Source: Pseudomonas sp. Q2-TVG4-2
GTDB lineage: Bacteria; Pseudomonadota; Gammaproteobacteria; Pseudomonadales; Pseudomonadaceae
Length of the DNA stretch: 64,000 bases
Assembly (NCBI RefSeq): GCF_013620795.1
Contig: NZ_LGLW01000006.1
Location: 372,001 to 436,000 of the forward strand
Direction of reading: 5' to 3'
Part shown: positions 51,762-61,771 of the stretch, in pieces
How the letters are laid out: each line of letters begins with the position of its first letter
Position numbering within the stretch: position 1 is the stretch's first letter
Position numbers and translations under genes: made by a program
Notes under the pieces: model-generated
Database searches by the model: none
The model's input: the letters and a program-made list of their open reading frames with translations, nothing else
Told to the model about the DNA's origin: nothing

Positions 51762-53102
51762 TCAGCTCGCTGTTTGCTCCAGCAGCGTGCCACGCAACGA
51801 GTGCGGCAAGGCATCGTCGATATATACGTCGACGAATTGGCCGATCAGGCGCGGATTGCCGCAACGGAAATTGACGATGCGGTTGTGCTCGGTGCGGCCC
51901 TGAAGCATGCCCGGGTCTTTCTTGGAGTAATCGGTGACCAGAATGCGCTGCTGCGTACCCACCATCCGTCGGCTGTTCTCGAAGCCCTGCTGACTGATGC
52001 GTTGTTGCAGGACCGCCAGCCGCTGCTTTTTCACCTCGTCCGGCGTCTCGTCGACCAGATCCGCCGCCGGCGTGCCGGGCCGCGAGCTGTAGACGAAGGA
52101 ATAGGAGAAGTCGAAGCCGACGTCTGCGATCAGCTTCATGGTCTGCTCGAATTCCTTCTCGGTTTCGCCGGGGAAACCGACGATAAAGTCCGAGCTGATC
52201 AGAATGTCCGGTACCGCTGCCTTTAGCTTGCGAATCCGGGATTTATATTCCAGTGCCGTATGGTTGCGCTTCATGGCCGCCAGCACGCGGTCGGAGCCCG
52301 ACTGTACTGGCAGGTGCAGGTACTTCACCAACTCCGGCACTTCAGCGTGGGCCTGGATCAGCGCGTCGGAGAATTCCAGCGGATGGCTCGTGGTGTAGCG
52401 AATGCGGTCGATGCCATCGACCGCGGCCACCACGCGGATCAGTTCGGCCAGATCGGCGGTGCGTCCGTCATGGGTGGCGCCACGGTAGCCGTTGACGTTC
52501 TGGCCCAGCAGCGTGACTTCACGAACGCCGTTTTCGGCGAGATGGACCACTTCGGCGAGCACATCGTCGAACGGTCGGCTGACTTCCTCGCCGCGCGTGT
52601 AGGGCACGACGCAGAAGGTGCAGTATTTGCTGCAGCCTTCCATGACCGAGACGAAAGCCGTCGGGCCATCGACGCGCGGCTCGGGAAGGCGGTCGAATTT
52701 CTCGATTTCAGGGAAGGAAATGTCCACTTGCGGCTTTTTCGTAGTACGTGCCGCGTCAATCATTTCCGGCAGACGGTGCAGGGTCTGCGGGCCGAACACC
52801 ACGTCGACGTAGGGCGCACGGTCGCGGATCGCCGCGCCTTCCTGGCTCGCCACACAGCCGCCGACACCGATCACCAGCTGCGGGTTGTCCAGCTTCAACT
52901 CACGCCAGCGACCCAGTTGCGAGAACACCTTCTCCTGGGCCTTTTCACGAATCGAGCAGGTATTGAGCAGGATCACGTCGGCCTCAGCCGGGTTGGTGGT
53001 GATCTCGAGAGGCTGCTGCTCGCCCAGCAAGTCGACCATGCGCGAGCTGTCGTACTCGTTCATCTGGCAACCATGGGTTTCGATATAGAGCTTGCGGGTC
53101 AT
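51762..53102 (-). CDS. miaB: tRNA-2-methylthio-N6-dimethylallyladenosine synthase
   Basis: Radical SAM methylthiotransferase acting on i6A37 of tRNAs. The ATG at 53102 gives [19 protein letters not shown] and 446 residues. The auxiliary cluster uses Cys12, Cys49 and Cys83, and the radical SAM cluster uses Cys157, Cys161 and Cys164 (CSKYCTFC). A C-terminal TRAM domain is present. It stands upstream of phoH. Confidence 0.97.
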   Translation of the reverse strand: MTRKLYIETHGCQMNEYDSSRMVDLLGEQQPLEITTNPAEADVILLNTCSIREKAQEKVFSQLGRWRELKLDNPQLVIGVGGCVASQEGAAIRDRAPYVDVVFGPQTLHRLPEMIDAARTTKKPQVDISFPEIEKFDRLPEPRVDGPTAFVSVMEGCSKYCTFCVVPYTRGEEVSRPFDDVLAEVVHLAENGVREVTLLGQNVNGYRGATHDGRTADLAELIRVVAAVDGIDRIRYTTSHPLEFSDALIQAHAEVPELVKYLHLPVQSGSDRVLAAMKRNHTALEYKSRIRKLKAAVPDILISSDFIVGFPGETEKEFEQTMKLIADVGFDFSYSFVYSSRPGTPAADLVDETPDEVKKQRLAVLQQRISQQGFENSRRMVGTQQRILVTDYSKKDPGMLQGRTEHNRIVNFRCGNPRLIGQFVDVYIDDALPHSLRGTLLEQTAS

Positions 53103-53258
53103 GTTACGGGGCCGGCGTTGTGCAAAAAATGACCGGCGATTATACGGCCAGGACGTGGGCGATAAAAGCGGAAGAGCAGCGGTAAGCTTCAAACCAAGTT
53201 TCAAGTAAAAAGCCGAACCGTTTTACACCCATTTTGGTGCCAGCTCGCTTGCAGCTTG

Positions 53259-53783
53259 TTACTCACCCGCCGTCTGCAGGTCCATCAGATAATCGCGAAA
53301 GATCTGTCCCAGCACCTGAGTGGCGATTTCCAGCTCGTCGCGGCGCATCTGTGCTGAAACGCGATCGGCCGTGTCCAGTGCGTCTTCCTCACCATTGACC
53401 GCCGACATCTTCAGCACCACATAGGCCTGGATGTTGTTTGCCGGCACGCCTTCGCCGCGAAAGAACATCACGCCGAGTCGGTGCTGCGCCAGAGCGTGGC
53501 CCTGAAGGGATGCCTGTTCGAACCAGTGCAGGGCCTTGGCCAAGTCGCGAGGCGTGCGACGACCATCGTAATGGTATTCACCAAGCTCATAGGCGGCCTG
53601 CAGATCACCTTCATTGGCGGCCTGCTCGCACGCGCGCAGGGATTCACGCATCGCTTCCGGGGCAGTATTGAGCGCACAGCGGGAAGTTGCCGGAATCAGC
53701 AGCGAATTGCCGCCTGCGGTGGCCAGCAGGGGCGTGAGAAGCAGCAGGCAGCCAAGGGCGAGGCTGCGGCCGGTGCGAGTCAT
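53259..53783 (-). CDS. Periplasmic Sel1-like repeat protein
   Basis: A 174-residue protein with a signal peptide (CLLLLTPLLATA/GGN). The middle has two Sel1/TPR-like repeats: GDLQAAYELGEYHYDGRRTPRDL and GHALAQHRLGVMFFRGEGVP. Such repeats mediate protein contacts. No partner is evident from the context. It is on the same strand as, and 121 bases downstream of, the membrane-protein gene that follows hemL. Confidence 0.8.
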   Translation of the reverse strand: MTRTGRSLALGCLLLLTPLLATAGGNSLLIPATSRCALNTAPEAMRESLRACEQAANEGDLQAAYELGEYHYDGRRTPRDLAKALHWFEQASLQGHALAQHRLGVMFFRGEGVPANNIQAYVVLKMSAVNGEEDALDTADRVSAQMRRDELEIATQVLGQIFRDYLMDLQTAGE

Positions 53784-53903
53784 GGATCAAGGCGCCTCGA
53801 AGAGCAGGGCGGTGACTGAATGTCCGGCAGAAACGAGCCGACGTTCACATTATGGATAAGCCGATGCCTGCTTACAAAGGCTTTGATGGCGCGTGTTCGG
53901 CTT

Positions 53904-54533
53904 TTATGCAGGCGCGCTGCGCTCCTCGCGAAGATTCCCTGGCAAATTCAGCAACAGCCAGGCAGTTAAGGGGCAGACCAGTGCGAGCCAAAGCTGCTGA
54001 TAAGCACCGAACGGGTTGGGTCCGATCGACAGCCCGGTCCAGGACAACAATGCCAGCATCAGCGCGCCGCAGGCCACGCCTGCAGCGGCCTGCCGCCGCG
54101 CGGGCCATTGCAGCAGGCCGGCGTAAGCCACCAGCAGTGCACTGAGCAGGCCCAATGCGAGCGCGTAAGGTGCACTCCAGCCGAGTTGCCGAGCGAGTTC
54201 GAAGAAGGCGCACAGTCCTATTACGACTCGGCCCCAGGTAGGGCGGCTCCAGACCCACTGGCGGCTCAGCGTCAGCGCCACCACGCCGACCAATGGTAGT
54301 CCGAGCAGCAGGGTCGCCTGCAATAACCAGCGCTCTGCTTCTAGAGTGTCGAGGCCGAATGCCTGTCTTGCCAGAGCGCAGGCCCCGGTGCCGGCCGCCA
54401 GGCTAAAGGCGAGCAAGGCACAGAACAGGGCTGGCTGGTCCGGCTCGCCATAACCGCGGCGCGCCGTCCCGATCCAGATCGCGCTGGCCAGCGCGGTGAC
54501 CACTAGCAGTGCAGCTTGTAGCAAGTCGGACAT
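53904..54533 (-). CDS. Unknown polytopic membrane protein after hemL
   Basis: A 209-residue protein with about seven hydrophobic segments and few charged residues outside loops (WPARRQ, NLREERSAPA at the end). I recognise no family. Its start ATG overlaps the hemL stop by one base (TGATG), so translation is probably coupled. A homologue follows hemL in P. aeruginosa (from memory). A role in haem metabolism is only guilt by association. Confidence 0.7.
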   Translation of the reverse strand: MSDLLQAALLVVTALASAIWIGTARRGYGEPDQPALFCALLAFSLAAGTGACALARQAFGLDTLEAERWLLQATLLLGLPLVGVVALTLSRQWVWSRPTWGRVVIGLCAFFELARQLGWSAPYALALGLLSALLVAYAGLLQWPARRQAAAGVACGALMLALLSWTGLSIGPNPFGAYQQLWLALVCPLTAWLLLNLPGNLREERSAPA

Positions 54534-55822
54534 CAGGCTGATTTCAACCGGGAAAAGGCGCGCTCGGCGGCATCGAGGGTCAGCTGCAGCTCCTTGTCGC
54601 CATGGGCAATGGAAGTGAAGCCGGCTTCGAATGCGCTGGGCGCAAGATATACGCCGCCCTCGAGCATCAGGTGGAAGAACCGCTTGAAGCGCTCGGCGTC
54701 GCTGCCCATGACGTCGTCGAAGGTGACGATGTCGTCCGCTTCGCTGAAATAGAGACCAAACATGCCGCCGACCTGGGTGGTGACGAAGGGAATGCCGGCG
54801 GCCGCTGCGCGCGCCTTCAAACCCTGCAGCATGCGGGTGGTGTAGGCGGTGAGTTCCTCATGGAAGCCGGGACGGCTGATGAGCCTCAGGGTGGTCAGGC
54901 CGGCAGCCATCGCCAATGGATTGCCGGACAGGGTGCCCGCCTGGTAGACCGGACCCAGCGGGGCGATGCGCTCCATGATGGCGCGCTTGCCGCCGAAGCA
55001 GCCGACCGGCATGCCCCCGCCGATGATCTTGCCGAAGGTGGTCAGGTCCGGGGCGACGCCATAGTGGGCCTGGGCACCGCCGAGGGCGACGCGAAAGCCG
55101 GTCATGACTTCATCGAAGATCAACACCACGCCATGTTTATCGCATTGCTCGCGTAGCCCCTGCAGATAACCGGGTGCCGGTGGTACGCAGTTCATATTGC
55201 CGGCGACAGGCTCGACGATGATGCAGGCGACCTCGGCGCCGACCTCGGCGAGCATTTTCTCGACGGCGGCCAGGTCGTTGAACGGCAGGGTCAGGGTGTG
55301 TTTGGCGAACGCCGCCGGCACGCCCGCAGAGCTGGGTACGCCCTGGGTCAGGGCGCCGGAGCCGGCCTTTACCAGCAGGCTGTCGGAGTGCCCGTGGTAG
55401 CAGCCTTCGAACTTTATGATGCTGTCGCGTCCGGTATAGCCACGAGCCAGGCGAATGGCACTCATGGTCGCTTCGGTGCCGGAGCTGACCATGCGCACCA
55501 TCTCCATGGACGGCACCAGGCTGCAGACCAATTCGGCCATTTCGGTTTCCATGGCGGTCGGCGCGCCGTAGGACAGACCATGTTCCAACTGGCGCCGCAC
55601 TGCGTCGAGGACCTCGGGATGGCTGTGGCCGAGAATCATCGGGCCCCAGGAGCCGACATAATCGACATAGCGCTTGTCATCCTCGTCGATGACGTAGGCA
55701 CCTTCGGCGTGCTTGAGAAACAGCGGCGTGCCGCCAACGCTCCGGAACGCGCGAACTGGGGAGTTTACGCCGCCGGGAATGTGATTCTGCGCATTGGCGA
55801 AGAGGGTTTCGGAACGGGACAT
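54533..55822 (-). CDS. hemL: Glutamate-1-semialdehyde 2,1-aminomutase
   Basis: Makes 5-aminolevulinate from glutamate-1-semialdehyde, feeding haem synthesis. The PLP-binding Lys265 is in [14 protein letters not shown], and [12 protein letters not shown] holds the Asp that contacts the cofactor. The ATG at 55822 gives [20 protein letters not shown] and 429 residues. It follows thiE by 65 bases on the same strand, the usual thiD-thiE-hemL order of pseudomonads. Confidence 0.97.
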   Translation of the reverse strand: MSRSETLFANAQNHIPGGVNSPVRAFRSVGGTPLFLKHAEGAYVIDEDDKRYVDYVGSWGPMILGHSHPEVLDAVRRQLEHGLSYGAPTAMETEMAELVCSLVPSMEMVRMVSSGTEATMSAIRLARGYTGRDSIIKFEGCYHGHSDSLLVKAGSGALTQGVPSSAGVPAAFAKHTLTLPFNDLAAVEKMLAEVGAEVACIIVEPVAGNMNCVPPAPGYLQGLREQCDKHGVVLIFDEVMTGFRVALGGAQAHYGVAPDLTTFGKIIGGGMPVGCFGGKRAIMERIAPLGPVYQAGTLSGNPLAMAAGLTTLRLISRPGFHEELTAYTTRMLQGLKARAAAAGIPFVTTQVGGMFGLYFSEADDIVTFDDVMGSDAERFKRFFHLMLEGGVYLAPSAFEAGFTSIAHGDKELQLTLDAAERAFSRLKSA

Positions 55823-55887
55823 GCGGGCCTCTCGATCAAGGAATACGGGAATACAGGTTGGACGCGGGCGTCCTGCCATGACGCCGG

Positions 55888-56526
55888 TCAGCTACCGGCG
55901 AACAGTTCGCTGAAGGCATGCGCGCGACGTTCGACCTCGCTGGCCGACTCGGCCGCGAACAGCGCATGCACCACGGCGACCAGGCTGGCCCCACGCGCGA
56001 TCAGATCCGGCGCGTTTTCCAGCGTGACGCCGCCGATCACGGTAATCGGCAGGGTGATGCGCTGCCGTGCCTGCTCGAGCAATTCCAGGGTGGCGGCCGG
56101 GGCGCCGGGCTTGGTGTTGGAATCGAAAAATCTGCCGAAGGCGACATAGCTGGCGCCCTCATGAGCGGCCTGCTCAGCCAGGTCCAGGCGAGCATGACAG
56201 GTCGCCCCGATGACGGCTGTGCGGCCCAGCAGGGCCCGCGCCACCGAAAGCGAACCGTCCTCCTGACCCAGATGCAGGCCGACGCCCAGGCGTGCAGCCA
56301 GTTCGGCGTCGTCATTGATGATCAGCTGAGCGCCGTGGCGTTCACAGAGCTCCCGCAGTGCCTCGGCTTCACGTATCCGACGCTTGTCATCGTCGGACTT
56401 GTCGCGGTACTGCAGCAGCCGAGCGCCGCCCTTCAGCGCCGCCTCGGCGTACGGCAGCAGACGCCCGTCGGCCAGCAGCTTGCTGTCAGTGATGGCGTAG
56501 AGACCGCGCAGCTTGGTGTCTTTCAT
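55888..56526 (-). CDS. thiE: Thiamine-phosphate synthase
   Basis: Joins HMP pyrophosphate and thiazole phosphate. The ATG at 56526 gives [14 protein letters not shown] and 212 residues. [29 protein letters not shown] and [10 protein letters not shown] are the TIM-barrel substrate and phosphate motifs of ThiE. Thirteen bases separate it from thiD. No TPP riboswitch is visible upstream. Confidence 0.96.
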   Translation of the reverse strand: MKDTKLRGLYAITDSKLLADGRLLPYAEAALKGGARLLQYRDKSDDDKRRIREAEALRELCERHGAQLIINDDAELAARLGVGLHLGQEDGSLSVARALLGRTAVIGATCHARLDLAEQAAHEGASYVAFGRFFDSNTKPGAPAATLELLEQARQRITLPITVIGGVTLENAPDLIARGASLVAVVHALFAAESASEVERRAHAFSELFAGS

Positions 56527-56539
56527 CTGCAGGCTCCAG

Positions 56540-57334
56540 TCAGGGCAGATCCAGCGGCAGCCTACGGGGGATGTACTGTCCGCGGCCGGGGGATTCAGCA
56601 TCACGAAGGGTGCGCCAGGTGTAGTCGAGGGCGGATTTGACGGCGCTGGCGAGCCCTTCGCCAAGGGCCAGACGGCCGGCGAGAGCACTGGCCAGGGTAC
56701 AGCCGGAACCATGATAGCTACCCGGCAGACGCTGGCAGCTGAAATCGTGTCGGCTACCGTCGCGCGAGTAGAGACGGTTGTGGACCTCGGTCTCGTCGCC
56801 GTGTCCGCCGGTGATCAACAGATGACGAATGTAAGGCAATAGCTTCTGCGCGCACTCGTCGGCGCTGCCCTCGGGCAATTCGGCAAGAATTCGCGCTTCG
56901 GGCAGGTTCGGCGTAGCGATAGTCGCCACCGGAAACAGGCTCTCGCGCATGGCGTAGCCGACTTCGTCCTTGCCCAGTGCGCCGCCGCCGCCAGCGCGTA
57001 GCACCGGGTCGCAAATCAGGGGTACGCCGGGCAGTTTCTGCATGATTTCCAGCACTGTCTCGACCATTTCCACCGAGCCGAGCATGCCCAGCTTGACTGC
57101 AGCGATCGGCAGATCGGCGATGACCGCATTGGCCTGGGCCAGCACCCAGTCGCGATCGAGCACGCGGAAATCGCTAACATCAACGGTGTCCTGCACGGTC
57201 AGTGCGGTGACGGCCGGGGCGGCGTGACAACCCTGAGCGATCAGCGCTTCTATGTCCGCCTGCAATCCGGCGCCGCCACTCGGGTCGTGGCCGGAAAGGC
57301 AGAGAACGACAGGGCGAGAGCAAGGGCCGGTCAT
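56540..57334 (-). CDS. thiD: HMP/HMP-phosphate kinase
   Basis: Phosphorylates hydroxymethylpyrimidine twice for thiamine synthesis. The 264-residue ribokinase-fold protein has [19 protein letters not shown] at the start and [18 protein letters not shown] with the anion-hole and catalytic region near the end. It opens the thiD-thiE-hemL unit and is divergent from the ladS-like gene. Confidence 0.95.
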   Translation of the reverse strand: MTGPCSRPVVLCLSGHDPSGGAGLQADIEALIAQGCHAAPAVTALTVQDTVDVSDFRVLDRDWVLAQANAVIADLPIAAVKLGMLGSVEMVETVLEIMQKLPGVPLICDPVLRAGGGGALGKDEVGYAMRESLFPVATIATPNLPEARILAELPEGSADECAQKLLPYIRHLLITGGHGDETEVHNRLYSRDGSRHDFSCQRLPGSYHGSGCTLASALAGRLALGEGLASAVKSALDYTWRTLRDAESPGRGQYIPRRLPLDLP

Positions 57335-57388
57335 CGATGGGTTCCCCGTATGCGTGGCGTAATGGTTGGCCAGGGCTAGGCGCAGCCA

Positions 57389-57416
57389 ATTTTAAGGCGT
57401 GCGAGCTTATCACCAA
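57389..57416 (-). promoter_or_regulatory. Candidate promoter of thiD-thiE-hemL
   Basis: On the minus strand TTGGTG, 16 bases, then TAAAAT, giving a start about 50 bases upstream of thiD. The -10 matches five of six positions; the -35 matches less well. Confidence 0.45.
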
Positions 57417-57572
57417 TCGACTTGGGCGGCTTGCACGGACGAGTGGCGAGCGCGTTGATTGCAGAACGGCCTCGTGGGTTCATCCTGGCATGCTAAAGTG
57501 CCATCTATTTGCGGGCCGCGAGCGTTCAGGGAGCCGGATTCTTCTGACGCGGCCCGGCAGGTCTTAAATGCC

Positions 57573-59516
57573 ATGCGCTACTTTTTCATCTTCATTCTCG
57601 GTCTGCTGCCGACGTTGGTTGGCGCAGTCGTGTTCGACGACAGCACTCGGCGTCTACCGCTGGGTCATCACATGGCGGTGCTGGAGGACCCCGGCCGGGG
57701 CGCCACCATCGCGGATGTGCTCGCGCTCGATGCGGCCGGGCGTTTCATCGATCATCGGGACGATGTGCTCAATGCGGGCTATTCGCGTTCGGCCTTCTGG
57801 CTGCGCGTCGACTTGCAATACCGCGCCAATCATTCCCACGAGCGTAATCGCTGGTGGTTGGAGCTGGCGTACCCGCCGCTGGATCGACTGGATATTTATC
57901 TGCCTGATGGTCAGGGTGGCTACTACATAGCCGGGCAGAGCGGCGACTCGTTGCCTTTCAGCCAACGGCAGATCAAGCAGCGCAACCACCTGTTCGAGCT
58001 GGAGCTGGCACCTGACCGGCCGCAACGGATCTACCTGCGGGTGGAGAGCGAGGGCTCGATCCAGGTGCCGCTGACGTTATGGGCGCCAGTGGGCTATCTC
58101 GAGGAGCAGTCGGCACACATCTACGTGCTGGCAATTATCTATGGCGTGCTGCTGGTGATGCTGGTCTACAACCTGTTCATCTACCTCAGCGTGCGAGATC
58201 GCAGCTACCTTTATTACATCCTTTATATCGGGTCGTTCGGCCTCTACCAGGTCTCGGTCAACGGCCTGGGCGTGCAATATCTCTGGCCTGACTCGTCATG
58301 GTGGGCCAATGCGTCCACGCCGTTTCTGATCGGTGCGGCGGCCCTCTTCGGCAGTCAGTTCGCCCGTAGTTTCCTGCATACCCGCGAGCACAGCCTCTGG
58401 ATCGACCGCGCCCTCATCGCGCTGATGGCGTTCGGGGGGCTGACCATGGTGTTAGCGCTCACGAACAGCTATTCGCTGGCGCTGCGCCTGGCCACCTTGC
58501 TCGCGCTCTGTTTCATTGTGGTGATCCTCATCGCCGGAAGCGTGGCCTGGTACCGTGGGATGCGTGTGGCCCGTTATTTTTTGATCGCCTGGACGGCCTT
58601 TCTCCTCGGCGGATTAATCAACACGCTGATGGTGTTGGGCTATCTGCCGCACACTTTTATCACCATGTATGCCGGGCAGATCGGCTCCGCCCTCGAGGTT
58701 GCGTTGCTATCGCTGGCATTGGCCGACCGCATCAATGCGATGCGGGAAGAGCGCGCCATTATGTTGGAGGAAACCGGCCGGAAGCTGGAGGAGATGAACC
58801 GCGAGCTGGCCGAGAGTAATCGTCTCAAGGATCAATTCCTGGCGAATGTCACCCATGAGCTGCGCACGCCCATGCATGGCGTTTTGGGCGGCCTCGACCT
58901 GATGCGGACCCTCGAGCTGACTGGCGAACTGGAACAATACCAGCGCATCGCAACTGGCTCGGCCCGCGAGATGATGCGCTTGGTCAACGATATCCTCGCT
59001 CTGACCGAACTGCAGGCCGGCAAGCTTCAGGTGCGTAATGAGCCGTTCGGGTTGCGGGCAATGGTCGACGAGCTTTATATGCTTTACGGGGCCCGTGCTG
59101 CGGTGCGTGGGGTGGGATTCGAGCTCGACCTTGCCAGCCGGCTGCCCGATAGGTTGGTCGGCGATGCCGCCAAGCTGAAGCAGTGCCTCGGCTATCTGCT
59201 CGACAACGCCATCAAGTTCACCCTGCAGGGACGCGTGACGCTGGCATTAACCGGACATGACGAGGCTGATTCCCGGTTCATGCTGGAAGTGGACGTGACT
59301 GATACCGGGGTCGGTTTCAAAACGCCCGCCGATGACACTCTTTTTCACTATTTCCGCCAGCTGGACGGCAGCATGACCCGACAATATGGCGGTCTGGGCA
59401 TCGGCCTTTCACTCTGTCGGCAGCTGGTCGAGTTGCAAGGCGGTGAAATCTCTTATCAGTCGGAACCGGGGCGGGGCAGCCGCTTCAAGGTGCGCCTGCC
59501 GCTCCAGTTGCCTTGA
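57573..59516 (+). CDS. ladS: LadS-like 7TMR-DISM sensor histidine kinase lacking a receiver domain
   Basis: The ATG at 57573 gives 647 residues with a signal peptide (IFILGLLPTLVGA). A 7TMR-DISMED2 sensor domain (about 25-175) is followed by seven membrane helices (about 180-385), a coiled coil, HisKA with His428 in FLANVTHELRTPMHGV, and HATPase (LLDNAIKFT, VDVTDTGVGF, GGLGIGLSL). It ends right after the ATPase domain. Position next to thiD and domain order match P. aeruginosa LadS, which is about 795 residues and has a C-terminal receiver domain missing here. LadS feeds the Gac/Rsm switch between acute and biofilm modes. Confidence 0.85.
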   Translation: MRYFFIFILGLLPTLVGAVVFDDSTRRLPLGHHMAVLEDPGRGATIADVLALDAAGRFIDHRDDVLNAGYSRSAFWLRVDLQYRANHSHERNRWWLELAYPPLDRLDIYLPDGQGGYYIAGQSGDSLPFSQRQIKQRNHLFELELAPDRPQRIYLRVESEGSIQVPLTLWAPVGYLEEQSAHIYVLAIIYGVLLVMLVYNLFIYLSVRDRSYLYYILYIGSFGLYQVSVNGLGVQYLWPDSSWWANASTPFLIGAAALFGSQFARSFLHTREHSLWIDRALIALMAFGGLTMVLALTNSYSLALRLATLLALCFIVVILIAGSVAWYRGMRVARYFLIAWTAFLLGGLINTLMVLGYLPHTFITMYAGQIGSALEVALLSLALADRINAMREERAIMLEETGRKLEEMNRELAESNRLKDQFLANVTHELRTPMHGVLGGLDLMRTLELTGELEQYQRIATGSAREMMRLVNDILALTELQAGKLQVRNEPFGLRAMVDELYMLYGARAAVRGVGFELDLASRLPDRLVGDAAKLKQCLGYLLDNAIKFTLQGRVTLALTGHDEADSRFMLEVDVTDTGVGFKTPADDTLFHYFRQLDGSMTRQYGGLGIGLSLCRQLVELQGGEISYQSEPGRGSRFKVRLPLQLP

Positions 59517-59783
59517 ATCCATCCGATATTGGCCCGAGGCTGTGCCGAATCAGCGAAGCCGGAACATGCCCGGCGATTTCCCAGACGCGATGCGCAGGTT
59601 TTGGCCGAAACCTCACTTTTTCAGCGCAAGTATGCGTGCTTCACTCTCCTTGCGGGTCGTTGAGAGAGGCGACTCGCGTCGGCCCGGCGATATCCAGACG
59701 GTGAGAGGGAGCGACCCCTTCGAGATCACCGCAGCATCTTTCAGCCTGGTCGATCACCGCTTTCGCCTGCCGAGGAGACGACC

Positions 59784-61433
59784 GTGAGCCTGCATCAATA
59801 TGCTGAAACCCACGAGGTGCTGAACCAAGTCCCGCCGCTGGACGGTGCGAACCTGTATCGCCTCGACCTGCCGTTGCAGGAGTGGGTGCGACGTTACAAG
59901 GGCGGCTGGGCCGAGTCGCGGCTGGACGCCTACGGCGCACTGGCCGGTGGTCCGCTGATGGCGGCGGGCTTTCTCGCCAATGACAACAAGCCGGTGTTCA
60001 AGAGTCACGACCGCTACGGGCACCGTATCGACTTGGTGGAGTTCCATCCGGCCTACCATGAACTGATGCGTACCGCGGTCGCGCACGGCATACCGTCGCT
60101 GCCCTGGACCAATCCTCAGCCGGGAGCTCAGGTCGCTCGTGCGGCGTTGATGTACCTGCATAATCAGGCCGAATCGGGCTCAAGCTGCCCGCTGACCATG
60201 ACTTACGCCAGCGTCCCCGCCTTGCGCCTGCAGCCCGGCGTCGGCGATCTCTGGCTGCCAAAGATCCTCAGCCTCGAATACGACCCGCGCAACCTGCCGA
60301 TGGAGCAGAAGAGCGGCGTCACGATCGGCATGGCGATGACCGAGAAGCAGGGCGGTACTGACGTGCGCGCCAATACCACCCGTGGGCATGAAGTGGGGGC
60401 ACGCGGTCCCGGGCAGCTGTACGAGTTGGTCGGGCACAAATGGTTCTGCTCGGCGCCCATGTGCGATGCCTTTCTGACCTTGGCACAAACCGACAAGGGC
60501 TTGTCCTGCTTCCTGCTGCCACGACATCGTCCAGATGGCAGCCGCAACCAGTTCTATATCCAGCGGCTGAAGAACAAACTGGGCAACTGGTCGAACGCCT
60601 CCAGCGAAGTCGAATATCGCGGGGCTCTAGCCTGGATGATTGGCGAGGAAGGCCGCGGCGTGCCGACCATCATCGAAATGGTCTCCTCGACCCGCTTCGA
60701 CTGCATGATTGGCTCCAGTTCGTTGATGCGACAGGCGCTGACCCAAGCCATGCATCACTGTGCGCATCGTCAGGTCGGTGGGCGGGCACTGTCCGAGCAT
60801 CCGCTGATGCAGAACGTGCTGGCCGACCTGGCGCTGGAAAGCGAGGCCGCGCTGGCGTTGACCATGCGCATGGGTCGCGCGCAGGACAATCCTTTCGATG
60901 AGCAGGAAGAGAAATTCGCCCGGCTGGTTACCGCCATCGGCAAGTACTGGATCTGCAAGCGCGCGCCGGAAATGATTGCCGAGGCCAGTGAATGCCTGGG
61001 CGGAGCGGGCTACGTCGAAGAGACCATCATGCCGCGCTTGTATCGCGAGGCGCCGGTCAACTCGATCTGGGAGGGCTCGGGCAACGTGCAGTGCCTGGAT
61101 GTGCTGCGCGCTTTGTCGAAGGAGCCCGGCGTGATCGACGTGCTGTTCGCCGAACTTGGCGATGGCCATGGCGACACCCGCCTTCAGGCGCATATCGCCC
61201 GGCTGCAGGCCGCGTTCACCGACACCGCCGATATCCAGTACCGCGCCCGCCAGCTGACCGAAGACGTCGCCGTCGCGCTGCAGGCCAAACTGCTGCTCGA
61301 AGCCGGCAACAGCGCTGTCTCCGATGCCTTTATCGCCAGCCGCCTGGATGGCCATGGGCGGGTCTTCGGTACGTTGCCGCGCGGGCTGGACATCAGCGCC
61401 TTGCTGGCGCGCAGCGCGCCCTTCGTCGAGTAG
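59784..61433 (+). CDS. AidB-type acyl-CoA dehydrogenase
   Basis: A 549-residue flavoprotein starting at GTG. FAD-binding and family blocks are MAMTEKQGGTDVRANTT, HKWFCSAPMCDAFLTLAQT, IEMVSSTRFDCMIGSSSLMR, and AECLGGAGYVEE followed by IWEGSGNVQCLDVLRAL. These phrases fit AidB, the alkylation-response branch of the acyl-CoA dehydrogenase family, better than fatty-acid enzymes. The true substrate is unknown. It follows the ladS-like gene by 267 bases. Confidence 0.88.
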   Translation: MSLHQYAETHEVLNQVPPLDGANLYRLDLPLQEWVRRYKGGWAESRLDAYGALAGGPLMAAGFLANDNKPVFKSHDRYGHRIDLVEFHPAYHELMRTAVAHGIPSLPWTNPQPGAQVARAALMYLHNQAESGSSCPLTMTYASVPALRLQPGVGDLWLPKILSLEYDPRNLPMEQKSGVTIGMAMTEKQGGTDVRANTTRGHEVGARGPGQLYELVGHKWFCSAPMCDAFLTLAQTDKGLSCFLLPRHRPDGSRNQFYIQRLKNKLGNWSNASSEVEYRGALAWMIGEEGRGVPTIIEMVSSTRFDCMIGSSSLMRQALTQAMHHCAHRQVGGRALSEHPLMQNVLADLALESEAALALTMRMGRAQDNPFDEQEEKFARLVTAIGKYWICKRAPEMIAEASECLGGAGYVEETIMPRLYREAPVNSIWEGSGNVQCLDVLRALSKEPGVIDVLFAELGDGHGDTRLQAHIARLQAAFTDTADIQYRARQLTEDVAVALQAKLLLEAGNSAVSDAFIASRLDGHGRVFGTLPRGLDISALLARSAPFVE

Positions 61434-61771
61434 GTCGGTATGGCGTCCAGGCTGCTGGCGGCGTTCTGCCTGTCCGTTCACGCCAGCATTACACTGCGCC
61501 TGAATCCGCCTAGACACGGCGCCGCCAAGCATGGTCCGAACCGACCGTGCGAGCCGCCCCGTGCGTCAAGCGGCTGCGCCGTATCCTCTACTTGGTCGTG
61601 AGATACGAATGCCACCCCAGGACTGGCTCCCCTCTATGTATCAATGGTTGGGGCGCGGATCGATCATGGGTCGGGCGGCCGCCTCGGTTCGGTGATTCTC
61701 CGCGCGCTGGTGCTACCGCTGTCATCGAACAGCAGGCAAGATGTTTCCAATGACCGAACAAGGGAACCATC
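61434..61771. other. 338-base intergenic region before amn
   Basis: No supportable gene and no clear hairpin. A short AT-richer patch lies at about 61585-61640. A leader or regulatory role for amn is possible, but I can point to no specific site. Confidence 0.4.

Noticed and set aside
57335..57572. TPP riboswitch upstream of thiD
   Set aside because: The conserved CUGAGA-type core and paired arms were looked for on the minus strand and are not present.
60627..61532. A 301-codon minus-strand frame opposite the acyl-CoA dehydrogenase
   Set aside because: Antisense to a well-supported gene, low-complexity composition, no domain.
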